Origin: Paenibacillus sacheonensis
GTDB lineage: Bacteria > Bacillota > Bacilli > Paenibacillales > Paenibacillaceae
DNA length: 64,000 nucleotides
Assembly: GCF_009909195.1 (NCBI RefSeq)
Contig: NZ_JAAAMU010000020.1
Coordinates: 1-64,000, forward strand
Direction: 5' to 3'
Shown here: piece after piece, positions 9,143 to 16,548 of the stretch
How the letters are laid out: each line of letters starts with the position of its first letter
How positions within the stretch are numbered: the stretch's first letter is position 1
Notes under the pieces: model-generated
What the model was told of the DNA's origin: nothing
What the model saw: only the letters and a program-made list of their open reading frames with translations
Database searches by the model: none
Position numbers and translations under genes: made by a program

Positions 9143-10854
9143 TGGACGACGACATGAAGCTATTGAAGCCAGCGCATGGGGATCAGCCTGCGATAAGCGG
9201 GAAACGAGTGACCCATTGGGACCGCATGAAACGAATGGCGCGCAGGGCGCGAATGAACGGCATGCAGCGCCGAGCCGCCGCGTTGGCGGCGCTTACCACC
9301 GTGATCGCCCTGATCGCCGGCTGCCAGAGCGCCCTTCCCGCCGCTTCCATCCCGCCGCGTTCCGGTCCGTTGTCGGAGCATATGGATATCTCGGTCGCCC
9401 TATGGGATCTCGCCGAGAACATGACGGCCGACGACCCGCTCGTGCACCAGATGGAGCAGAAGCTCAATATTACGATCAAACCGGTTCCCATTACGACCGA
9501 GAACTATATGCAGCAGTTTCAGATCTGGGCCTCGACGGGGCAGCTGCCCGATATCTTCTCCAGCGACGCCATCAACTCCCGGTACTACAACGACTGGCGG
9601 GATCGCGGCGCCATCCGGGCGCTTCCGGACGATCTGTCCGCCTATCCCAATCTGAAGGCGTATCTGGCCACCTCGGAGACCGCGAAGCTGAAGGACGACG
9701 GCAAGCTGTATTTCATCCCGCGCAAGACGTACGACAGCACCGATTACAACGTGCTCGACAGGCTCGTCATCTACCGCTGGGACCTCGCGCAGCAGGCCGG
9801 CATCGCCAAGGAGCCCGAGACCTGGGAGGAATTCCGGGCCATGCTCGCGGCGATCGTCGCCAAGGATCCCGAACGCAAGCGGATCACGGGGCTGACGAGC
9901 GTCAACAATCTGCTGCTCGGCGGATTGTTCTGGCTGTACAGTTCGCCCGCGGCGACGAGCGACGGCAGCGGCAGCGACTTCAAGTGGATCAAGGAAGACG
10001 GGAAATTCATTCCCGCCGTCTTCTCCAAGCATGCCGTCGACTCGCTCCGGCTGCTGCGGGACTTCTACGCGGACGGGCTGATCGATCCGGATCTGCCCGC
10101 CACCCGAGGCGAGATGGGCCGGGATAAATTCGCCCAAGGCAAGGCCGCCGCGCTTCTGATCGCCGGTTCGATTCAAAGCGTCGACATCAACATTTATCAA
10201 GAGCGATGGCTTAAGCTTCATCCGGGCGATAGCCGTTTCTACGACAACGTCAAAGTGCTGAAGCCGCTCCCCGCGGTGGATGGCAACCGGTATCACGCCG
10301 TATTCAAGCCGTTCTGGTCGGAGAGCTACATCTCCGCCAAGGTCAGCGACAAGAAGATGGCGCGGATTCTGCAATTGTACGATTACATGAACTCGCCCGA
10401 GTTCAAGGATATGCGCCATTACGGACTGAAGGACGTCGACTACGCGGAAACCGCCGACGGGACGAAGAAGATGGTCGACCCCGGCGTCAGCCTGCTGACG
10501 AAATACAAGTATTTCTCGAGCCTCGCGAACCTGCTCGATTGGGACGGCATGTTCAAGCTGAATCCGGCCAACGTCAGCATTACTCCCGAAGGGCAGGCCG
10601 CCCAGCACGAATTGCTCGACTACTCCATGCAGATGACCAAGAAGCAGGACTACGACGGCCGTCTCACGGACCTGTCCACGCCGACGAAGGACAGCTTCAC
10701 GATCTTCGACAGCGACGACATGATCCGGGTCATGATCAGCAAGCTGCCGGTCGAGACCATCTGGCAGGAGATCGTGGACGGCTACAAAGCGAAGGGGCTG
10801 GACAAAATGATCGAGGAAGTGAACGCGAAGGCGAAGGAATTGGGCATCGAGTAG
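9139..10854 (+). CDS. Orphan extracellular solute-binding lipoprotein (LplA-like)
   Basis: A 571-residue SBP whose stop-start overlap with the response regulator and GGAGG four bases upstream fix the start. The lipobox LIAGC has its Cys at residue 62, preceded by an unusually long basic n-region (about 40 residues); an internal Met at 30, 33, 39 or 42 would give a more usual signal peptide. The mature part resembles long LplA-type binding proteins (TGQLPDIFSSDAIN, ETWEEFRAML). No permeases follow it. It could feed another importer or present ligand to the kinase at 5839; both are inference. Confidence 0.85.
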   Translation: MMDDDMKLLKPAHGDQPAISGKRVTHWDRMKRMARRARMNGMQRRAAALAALTTVIALIAGCQSALPAASIPPRSGPLSEHMDISVALWDLAENMTADDPLVHQMEQKLNITIKPVPITTENYMQQFQIWASTGQLPDIFSSDAINSRYYNDWRDRGAIRALPDDLSAYPNLKAYLATSETAKLKDDGKLYFIPRKTYDSTDYNVLDRLVIYRWDLAQQAGIAKEPETWEEFRAMLAAIVAKDPERKRITGLTSVNNLLLGGLFWLYSSPAATSDGSGSDFKWIKEDGKFIPAVFSKHAVDSLRLLRDFYADGLIDPDLPATRGEMGRDKFAQGKAAALLIAGSIQSVDINIYQERWLKLHPGDSRFYDNVKVLKPLPAVDGNRYHAVFKPFWSESYISAKVSDKKMARILQLYDYMNSPEFKDMRHYGLKDVDYAETADGTKKMVDPGVSLLTKYKYFSSLANLLDWDGMFKLNPANVSITPEGQAAQHELLDYSMQMTKKQDYDGRLTDLSTPTKDSFTIFDSDDMIRVMISKLPVETIWQEIVDGYKAKGLDKMIEEVNAKAKELGIE

Positions 10855-10873
10855 GCGCGTTCCGTAAGCGTAA

Positions 10874-11018
10874 TGGTGCGTGGTGTTGCGTGGTGGTTCG
10901 TGTGATGTTCTGCGTGGTGTTGCGTGGTGGTTCGTGTGATGTTCTGCGTGGTGTTGCGTGAGGGTTCGTGTGATGTTCTGCGTGGTGTTTCGTCGTGATG
11001 TTCTGCGTGGTGTACGTG
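10874..11018. repeat. 34-bp tandem repeat, about four copies
   Basis: The unit contains TTCGTGTGATGTTCTGCGTG. The TTCG marker recurs at 10897, 10931 and 10965 (exactly 34 bp apart), then at 10989 in a decayed, shortened copy. The period is not a multiple of three and no frame looks coding. It starts 20 bp after an SBP stop codon and lies 40 bp before a four-hairpin array. Confidence 0.85.
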
Positions 11019-11057
11019 ATGGTGCAGCCGGTCTTCAACATAAGTGTGGACTGATAT

Positions 11058-11242
11058 CTAACGGTTGCCAGCGGTGCTATTCGACTTCAATTACAGCTAA
11101 CAATATTCTAACGGTTATACGAGACGCTATTGGGCCAGTAGGAGCTGATTTACACGGGGAAATCTCGGAATAAGCTTCCTGGCAGACGTTAGCGGTCGAA
11201 AAGGGCAATTTGGAGCCTATTAGCCGCTCGTGCAATCGTTAG
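11058..11242. repeat. Four-hairpin intergenic array, locus A (CTAACG/CGTTAG type)
   Basis: Four imperfect dyads lie at about 11058-11081, 11108-11131, 11170-11192 and 11219-11242. Units 1 and 2 read CTAACG...GCTATT; units 3 and 4 read TAAGC or TAGCC...CGTTAG, that is, inverted, so the whole element is roughly dyad-symmetric about its centre. Spacing between equivalent points is 50, 62 and 50 bp. There is no ORF. The same arrangement recurs at 15105-15291. Confidence 0.7.
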
Positions 11243-11337
11243 CTGTTTTCAAGTAGGTTTTGCGCTGGCATGCTTACTATATTTACTTGTATCGTCGGCA
11301 ATACGTCTTCTTCGCCAAGCAGGCTTAATTGAACACA

Positions 11338-11372
11338 GGAAAGGCTGTCGAGACATTCTCGACAGCCTTTCC
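11338..11372. terminator. Perfect 16-bp hairpin, probable terminator of the small gene at 11424-11570
   Basis: GGAAAGGCTGTCGAGA and its exact complement flank a CAT loop. It lies 52 bp beyond the stop codon of the minus-strand small membrane protein. Neither side has a strong T-run, so termination efficiency is uncertain. Confidence 0.6.
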
Positions 11373-11423
11373 CTGTATGAGCCGATGCAGGCCCATGAAT
11401 ATCATGATAATGCAGTCATTCGG

Positions 11424-11570
11424 CTAACGGCTTCTTCTGCCTGCAACCAGGTTGTAGATCAGCGCGATCAGCGCGATGACGAGGAGAATGTGAATCAATC
11501 CGCCCGCAATATGAAAACTAAAACCAAGAAGCCACAGTATCATCAGGATTACGAATACGCCCCAAAGCAT
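11424..11570 (-). CDS. Small membrane protein, lmo0937 family (48 residues)
   Basis: A two-helix hydrophobic peptide, MLWGVFVILMILWLLGFS, a short HIAGGLIH turn, then ILLVIALIALIYNLVAG and a basic tail RRSR. This matches the short lmo0937-type membrane proteins common in Bacillota, whose role is unknown. The ATG at 11570 is preferred because GGGGG ends 8 bases upstream; another ATG at 11576 is too close to it. A perfect hairpin follows the stop. Confidence 0.8.
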   Translation of the reverse strand: MLWGVFVILMILWLLGFSFHIAGGLIHILLVIALIALIYNLVAGRRSR

Positions 11571-11731
11571 GTGCATGTCCCCCTTCGTGTTATCCTATTC
11601 ATGGGTTGTTATTACCACGATCAGCGATTATTAATCATGGAAAATATTAACATCAAGAATAGGCACATCTTGACAGTCAGTCTCGCATCAAGAACCGGAC
11701 TGGCCGTTGCCCGGTTAGGCGCCGCGCATGC

Positions 11732-11783
11732 AAAAAAACCGAATGAACCCGCCTCGCATGCCTGCGGTTCATTCGGTTTTCTT
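11732..11783 (-). terminator. Rho-independent terminator of the ThuA-like gene
   Basis: Stem AAAACCGAATGAACC paired with GGTTCATTCGGTTTT; on the minus strand it ends in seven T. It begins about 70 bp after the stop at 11851. Confidence 0.85.
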
Positions 11784-11850
11784 TAAGGATGGGATTACGC
11801 TCGGTTCGTTTGCTGCGCTTTACTCGTTCTTCTTTACGATCGGCAGCGGA

Positions 11851-12582
11851 TTACTTCGCTTTGATCTCTTCAAGCGGCTGAGCATGACCGTATTTCGGAT
11901 ACTCGCGGCCTACCGGCGCTGCCCATTTGACTGCATTGTCGATGACCTTGCGCACGTTCGCATCGCGGTAGGTCGGGTACGTCTCGTGACCCGGGCGGAA
12001 GTAGAACACTTTGCCGGAGCCGCGCGTGAAGCAGCAGCCGCTGCGGAACACTTCGCCGCCTTCGAACCAGCTCACCATGACGAGCTCGTCCGGCTGCGGA
12101 ATGTCGAAGTGCTCGCCGTACATCTCTTCTTTCGGCAGCTCGAAGTATTCGCCGAGGCCGGCCGCGATCGGATGTGCCGGATTCACGATCCAGATGCGCT
12201 CTTTCTCGTCGGCTTCGCGCCATTTCAGGTCGCAGCCCGTGCCCATCAGCTTCTTGAAGATCTTCGAGAAGTGACCGGAGTGCAGGACGATCAAGCCCAT
12301 GCCGTGCAGCACGCGTTGCTGTACGCGCTCGACGATCTCGTCGCTCACTTCGTGATGCGCCAGATGTCCCCACCAGATCAGAACGTCGGTGTCGTTCAGC
12401 ACTTCTTCCGTCAAGCCGTGTTCCGGCTCGTCGAGCGTCGCGAAGCGCACTTTGCCTTGTACGTTCAGTCCCTCGGCAATCGCGGCGTGCATGCCTTGCG
12501 GATAGATTTCGCCCACCTTCGGGTTCAATTTCTCGTGTCGGTATTCGTTCCAAATCGTGACGTTGATCGCCTGCTGTGTCAT
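11851..12582 (-). CDS. ThuA-like domain protein (trehalose-utilisation family)
   Basis: A 243-residue cytoplasmic protein with the glutamine-amidotransferase-like ThuA fold: [11 protein letters not shown] at the N-terminus, [31 protein letters not shown] and [17 protein letters not shown] at the end. Length is normal for the family. ThuA was named from a Sinorhizobium trehalose/sucrose uptake locus; the reaction is not established. It stands alone, divergent from an AraC regulator at 12765 that may control it, and is closed by its own terminator. Confidence 0.9.
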   Translation of the reverse strand: MTQQAINVTIWNEYRHEKLNPKVGEIYPQGMHAAIAEGLNVQGKVRFATLDEPEHGLTEEVLNDTDVLIWWGHLAHHEVSDEIVERVQQRVLHGMGLIVLHSGHFSKIFKKLMGTGCDLKWREADEKERIWIVNPAHPIAAGLGEYFELPKEEMYGEHFDIPQPDELVMVSWFEGGEVFRSGCCFTRGSGKVFYFRPGHETYPTYRDANVRKVIDNAVKWAAPVGREYPKYGHAQPLEEIKAK

Positions 12583-12764
12583 GTTCGTTTCGATCCTCCT
12601 GTAAGGGTGTTCAATTTAGCTTTTATTATAAGGAACGCGTCGCTTGGGATCGATTGCAGATCGCGGGTTTTTTTTACGGTATCCTGTCATCCCGCGTCCA
12701 AGACCTCCGATTCATGCTACACTGGATTTACGCCATCGCATACTGATAGAATCCAAGGAGCCGC
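12583..12764. promoter_or_regulatory. Divergent control region between the thuA-like and araC-like genes
   Basis: For the ThuA gene a perfect minus-strand -10 TATAAT lies at 12625-12630, without a good -35, which suits activation by an AraC-type protein. A T-rich run (TTTTTTTT) sits near 12670. I could not define the operator. Confidence 0.4.
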
Positions 12765-13697
12765 ATGATGACAGCCGAAATCCACCATGAGCACGTTGCG
12801 TACCAGAATCCGTTTCTCGCCATCAAGATCTGGCGGATCGATTCCGACCGGGAGGACGACAGGGCACTCCGCCTGAGCAAGCAAACCGGCCGGAAACCGC
12901 TGTATCCCATCTGGAATTATCATGACGAAATCGAATTCCTGCTCATCCTCCGCGGCGAGATGACCGCTTATTACGGGGATGAGCAGCTGCCGCTCCGCAA
13001 AGGCGACGTCGCCTTGTTCGGCTCGGCCGAGCCCCATGCCACCGTGCAGACGAAGGACAGCCCGCTCAGCTATCTCGTCTTTCAATTGAACCTGCGCACG
13101 TACTGGGACCACAGCACGATAAACAACATGATGCATTTTGCGGAGATTATCCGGCCGCTCAGCGCGCTGAATTATATCTTCCGCGAGAACCGGGAAGCCC
13201 GCGCGGGGATCGCCTCGCTGATTCGCGATATTTACAAGGAGATGAACGATCGGCAGATCGGCTGCGAGCTGGCGGTCTCTTCCCGCATCAAGATGATTCT
13301 GCTGCTGCTCCTGCGGGGAGACAGCCGCAAGCTGCTCCATTACCATGATCATCTGCTGTACGACAGACTTCGTCCCGCTATCCATTACGTGGAGGAGCGC
13401 TTGAGCGAGAAGCTGTCCGTCGAAGCCGTCAGCGGCCTGCTGAACATGAGCCCGGCGCATTTCATGAAATCGTTCAAGAAGGCGCTGGGCATGACGTTCA
13501 CGTCATTCGTCGTCTTCAAGCGCATCAAGCGCGCGGAGCAGCTGCTGCTGACGAGCGACATCAGCATCGCGGACGCCGCAGCCCTGGTCGGCATGTCGAA
13601 CCTGGGGCATTTCTATCAGCTGTTCAACCGTCTGAACGGCTGCTCGCCGAAGCAGTTCCGCGACCGGCTGCGGGCGGATGCCGCGGTGCGGGCGTAA
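12765..13697 (+). CDS. AraC-family transcriptional regulator with cupin sensor domain
   Basis: A 310-residue regulator. The N-terminal cupin carries WNYHDEIEFLLILRGEM and a second box LRKGDVALFGSAEPH, the usual sugar-sensing half. The C-terminal AraC module has SVEAVSGLLNMSPAHFMKSF and SIADAAALVGMSNLGHFYQL. Two ATGs in tandem (12765 and 12768) follow AAGGAG; the second has better spacing (7 bases), so the true protein may be one residue shorter. It probably acts on the divergent ThuA-like gene. Confidence 0.93.
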   Translation: MMTAEIHHEHVAYQNPFLAIKIWRIDSDREDDRALRLSKQTGRKPLYPIWNYHDEIEFLLILRGEMTAYYGDEQLPLRKGDVALFGSAEPHATVQTKDSPLSYLVFQLNLRTYWDHSTINNMMHFAEIIRPLSALNYIFRENREARAGIASLIRDIYKEMNDRQIGCELAVSSRIKMILLLLLRGDSRKLLHYHDHLLYDRLRPAIHYVEERLSEKLSVEAVSGLLNMSPAHFMKSFKKALGMTFTSFVVFKRIKRAEQLLLTSDISIADAAALVGMSNLGHFYQLFNRLNGCSPKQFRDRLRADAAVRA

Positions 13698-13745
13698 GGC
13701 GTTTAGAGACGAGGCAAGTCAGCGTTTCGAATTTCTCCGCAGTCA

Positions 13746-14066
13746 TTGCAGGACCCGCATGATTCCGTCTGTATCCAACGCATCGTCGTCCAAGCCAAAG
13801 GGCGGGGCTGCGGGAAAGAAGCGCTGAAGCTCGCGCTGCGCTGGCTGTTCGATACCCGGTCCGCCCATCGCGTATGGCTCGACGTCAAAGCGTTCAACGA
13901 ACGGGCCCGCCATGTCTACGCGTCCCTCGGATTCGTCTACGAAGGCACCCTTCGCGAACGTCTTCGAGTCGGGGACCGATATGAGTCGCTCATCCTTATG
14001 TCAATGTTATGGAAGGAATACGATGCTATTTGGGGATATGCCATTTCGCCGCGGGAGAGTGAGTAG
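13746..14066 (+). pseudogene. GNAT acetyltransferase remnant lacking its N-terminal half
   Basis: About 106 residues remain, beginning at a TTG with no convincing ribosome binding site. They hold the acetyl-CoA binding part (VVQAKGRGCGKEALKLAL) and the C-terminal part (AHRVWLDVKAFNERARHVYASLGF...GTLRERL) of a RimJ/RimL-type acetyltransferase, normally about 170-180 residues. The frame is open only back to 13707, so roughly the first 70 residues are gone. Its stop lies one base before the ATG of the methyltransferase, so it may still carry that gene on its transcript. Confidence 0.65.
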
Positions 14067-14067
14067 G

Positions 14068-14844
14068 ATGAACGAGTCGGTTCTGGATTTCTATGACGAG
14101 CTAACGGAAGATTACCATCTCTTATTCGCGGATTGGAAGCGTGCGGTTACATGGCAAGGGGACGTGTTAAGCCGCATTATCGAGGCGAGACTCGGAGGGG
14201 CGCGCGAAGCCGCGGCACTCTCGCTTCTGGACTGTTCCTGCGGGATCGGCACGCAAGCGATCGGGCTGGCTCAGCATGGCTTCAGAGTAACTGGAACGGA
14301 TTTAAGTCCGGTATCCATAGCGCGGGCGAGGCGGGAAGCCGCGTCTTTTGGCGTTGACATTCCTTTCGGCATGGCTGATTTTCGTACGTTGGCGCAAGAT
14401 GTCGCCGGCGAGTTCGACGTCGTTCTCTCGGCGGATAATGCCGTCCCCCACCTGCTGACGGATGAAGATCTGGCACTCGCCGCGCGCAATATGCATGCCA
14501 AGGTTACAGCCGGCGGACTGCTCCTGCTCACGATGAGAGATTACGATATGCTGGCGCAAGAGAAGCCCGGCGCTTCCCAGCCTCGCACGTTCGATAACGG
14601 GAAACGGATCGTGTTTCAAGTATGGGATTGGGCGGACGACGCGAAGACGTACCGGGTCAATCATTTTATCCTGCAGGAAACCGACGGGCACTGGAGCACC
14701 AAGCACAGCCAAACCCGGTACAGAGCTTTATTGCGGGATGAATTGAGCCATGCGCTGCGCACCGTCGGGTTCTCGGAGATCGAGTGGCTGATGCCTGAGG
14801 AAAGCGGTTATTACCAGCCGGTGGTGACGGCACGGAAATTGTGA
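14068..14844 (+). CDS. Class I SAM-dependent methyltransferase
   Basis: A 258-residue enzyme. SAM-binding motif I is LLDCSCGIGTQAIGLA, followed by the acidic loop VTGTDLSPVSIARAR, the motif DVVLSADNAVPHLL and the post-motif GGLLLLTMRDYD. The substrate cannot be read from sequence. The ATG at 14068 follows GGGAGAGTGAG. It is immediately downstream of the truncated GNAT, which suggests the two once formed an operon. Another in-frame start further upstream at 13912 overlaps the GNAT frame and is unlikely. Confidence 0.88.
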   Translation: MNESVLDFYDELTEDYHLLFADWKRAVTWQGDVLSRIIEARLGGAREAAALSLLDCSCGIGTQAIGLAQHGFRVTGTDLSPVSIARARREAASFGVDIPFGMADFRTLAQDVAGEFDVVLSADNAVPHLLTDEDLALAARNMHAKVTAGGLLLLTMRDYDMLAQEKPGASQPRTFDNGKRIVFQVWDWADDAKTYRVNHFILQETDGHWSTKHSQTRYRALLRDELSHALRTVGFSEIEWLMPEESGYYQPVVTARKL

Positions 14845-14926
14845 GTTGGAACGTGAGGGGTGCGGGTGGAGGACCAAGTCGTGCCGACCTGCACAGGGGC
14901 GAAGTACACTGAGGTGTCGAAGTGCG

Positions 14927-15047
14927 CCACGGCGTGGGCACGGACGCGCTTCCTCAAGCGAGGAAGCGGAAGGGTTGCCGGCGTACACGGGTCACGGCGT
15001 TGCACGGGGCACGATTGGGATAGGCCGGGGCACGGCGTTTGCACGGG
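14927..15047. repeat. Imperfect GC-rich tandem repeat beside hairpin array D
   Basis: CACGGCGTTGCACGGG at 14993 recurs as CACGGCGTTTGCACGGG at 15031 (38 bp offset), with a weaker third copy near 14927. No coding frame is convincing. It fills part of the 620-bp gene-free stretch 14845-15466. Confidence 0.5.
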
Positions 15048-15104
15048 CGGTGCGCGAGCGAGCTCAAGGCGTGCCGCCTGGCCGTCGCGTCCTGCTCCCG
15101 CCTT

Positions 15105-15291
15105 GCTAACGCACCTCAGCAAGCTTATTCAGCGAGAAATGGCCCTTTCGCAAAGCTAACGATTCTCACAAGCGTTATTCCTTCGAAATAGGGGGAAATA
15201 ACGGACTTTATCGTACAATAGCGCGTCTGAGATTCGTTAGAAAAATCAAACGCCTGAATGGAGCTCATTAGCGATTGTGACATGCGTTAGC
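15105..15291. repeat. Four-hairpin intergenic array, locus D (CTAACG/CGTTAG type)
   Basis: Units begin with CTAACG at 15106 and 15156 and end with GCTTATT or GCGTTATT; the two inverted units begin AATAGCG (15217) and ATTAGCG (15267) and end with CGTTAG at 15235 and 15285. Spacing is 50, about 62 and 50 bp, matching locus A. The rest of this gene-free stretch (15300-15440) holds only short GCCTAG(A/G)TC repeats. Confidence 0.7.
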
Positions 15292-15466
15292 GTTACGCAG
15301 CCTTGGTTCGCCCTTGTTCATTTTGCTCGCTTTTATTGCCTAGATCGCCTTGATCGCCTAGGTCACTTTGATCACCTGAACTGCCTAGGTCGACTTGGCT
15401 AGCCCACAACGCTATTCGTTCCTACTGTGAGGCTGCCAGCTTTTGAAAGGAGTCCCTATACTAGCC

Positions 15467-15736
15467 ATGACTACCCTTCCCAGCCTCATTCTTACTTTGC
15501 CCATTATCTTAGTCATCATTTTCTTGGCCAACTGGTTCGCCTTATGGTTTAAACCCGTACTTATGGTGCTGTTAGGCATTCAGCTAACGCTCACGGGGAT
15601 ATTTATGTTGGGCTTATGGTTCGTCCTTAATCACGATGCGGAATACCATCATTACGGCGCATTGGCATACTTTGCTGGCGTATTCTCGCTGTTAGGCTTG
15701 TTATTAAGCTGTTCTTTTGCGCTCAGGAGGCATTAG
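15467..15736 (+). CDS. Small hydrophobic membrane protein, unknown function
   Basis: An 89-residue protein with three predicted membrane segments (LPSLILTLPIILVIIFLANWF, VLMVLLGIQLTLTGIFMLGLW and GVFSLLGLLLSCSFAL) and a short polar loop HDAEYHHYG. I do not recognise a named family. AAAGGAG precedes the ATG at 15467 by 14 bases, which is long; an in-frame TTG at 15443 lies before the site. It is followed 56 bp later by a GNAT gene with its own ribosome binding site. Confidence 0.65.
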   Translation: MTTLPSLILTLPIILVIIFLANWFALWFKPVLMVLLGIQLTLTGIFMLGLWFVLNHDAEYHHYGALAYFAGVFSLLGLLLSCSFALRRH

Positions 15737-15792
15737 CCAGGGGCTGCTTAGGCTATCTAATCATTCATGCCATTAACCGAGGGAGACAAGCC

Positions 15793-16401
15793 ATGGAATC
15801 ACACGCCGTTACGCTGGAGGGGGAGCGCGTCCGCCTGCTTCCGCTCCGCCTTGACCATGCAGAGCCATTGTTCAACGCCATTGACCGCCCCGAAGTGTGG
15901 AGCTATCTGCCCTGCCGGATGGAGGGCTTGGAGGACATGACGACACATGTCCGCGAAGCGCTGGATGGCCGGGAACGAGGAACGGACCTGCCCTTTGCCG
16001 TGCTGGATAAAGCGTCGAATCAACTTGTCGGGATGACCAGAGTGCTCGGCATTTCAACCGAAGACCGCAGCGCAGAGATCGGCTGGACATGGTATTCTTC
16101 CAAAGTTTGGCGCACGCGGGTGAATACGGAATGCAAATATTTGCTCCTGAGGTATTGTTTCGAAGCATTACATACCATCCGCGTTCAATTCAGAGCGGAT
16201 CTGCGCAACACGCGTTCCAACGAAGCCATCTTAAGAATCGGCGCCAAGCAGGAAGGCATATTCCGAAAAAACAAGATTTTGTATAACGGACATATCCGCG
16301 ACAGCGTTTTTTACAGTATTCTGGAAGAAGAGTGGCCGGAAGTGCAGCAGCGATTGCAACAGCTGCTCACCAGTAGACACGGAGCTGGTCCCATTGGTTG
16401 A
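15793..16401 (+). CDS. GNAT N-acetyltransferase, RimJ/RimL type
   Basis: A 202-residue acetyltransferase beginning MESHAVTLEGERVRLLPLR, typical of the RimJ/RimL group. It contains EIGWTWYSSKVWRTRVNTECKY in place of the usual acetyl-CoA loop and ends LRNTRSNEAILRIGAKQEGIFRKN, the conserved motif B region. GAGGGAGAC lies just upstream of the ATG. The substrate is unknown; relatives acetylate protein N-termini, antibiotics or small amines. Confidence 0.9.
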   Translation: MESHAVTLEGERVRLLPLRLDHAEPLFNAIDRPEVWSYLPCRMEGLEDMTTHVREALDGRERGTDLPFAVLDKASNQLVGMTRVLGISTEDRSAEIGWTWYSSKVWRTRVNTECKYLLLRYCFEALHTIRVQFRADLRNTRSNEAILRIGAKQEGIFRKNKILYNGHIRDSVFYSILEEEWPEVQQRLQQLLTSRHGAGPIG

Positions 16402-16492
16402 ACGCGCCGAGAACCGGGAGCCGGTTGAGACTATCGTCGGCAAACGCAGTGCCCCCGGGGCAGCAGCTCCGTCTCTCGACGTTTACTCTAAC

Positions 16493-16538
16493 AAAAGCCC
16501 GGCGCAGCGAAGAATGTCTTCGCCCGCCAGGCTTTTTT
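16493..16538. terminator. Bidirectional terminator between the GNAT and GH99-like genes
   Basis: AAAAGCC...CGAAGA / ATG / TCTTCG...GGCTTTTTT. A- and T-runs on both sides serve the two converging genes, ending at 16401 (plus) and 16549 (minus). Confidence 0.85.
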
Positions 16539-16548
16539 CAGCTTGCTG

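Noticed and set aside
10874..11018. CRISPR-like or coding repeat
   Set aside because: The 34-bp copies are directly adjacent without spacers, and the period is not a multiple of three.
12668..12680. T-run as a terminator in the thuA-araC intergenic region
   Set aside because: No stable stem precedes the T-run on either strand.
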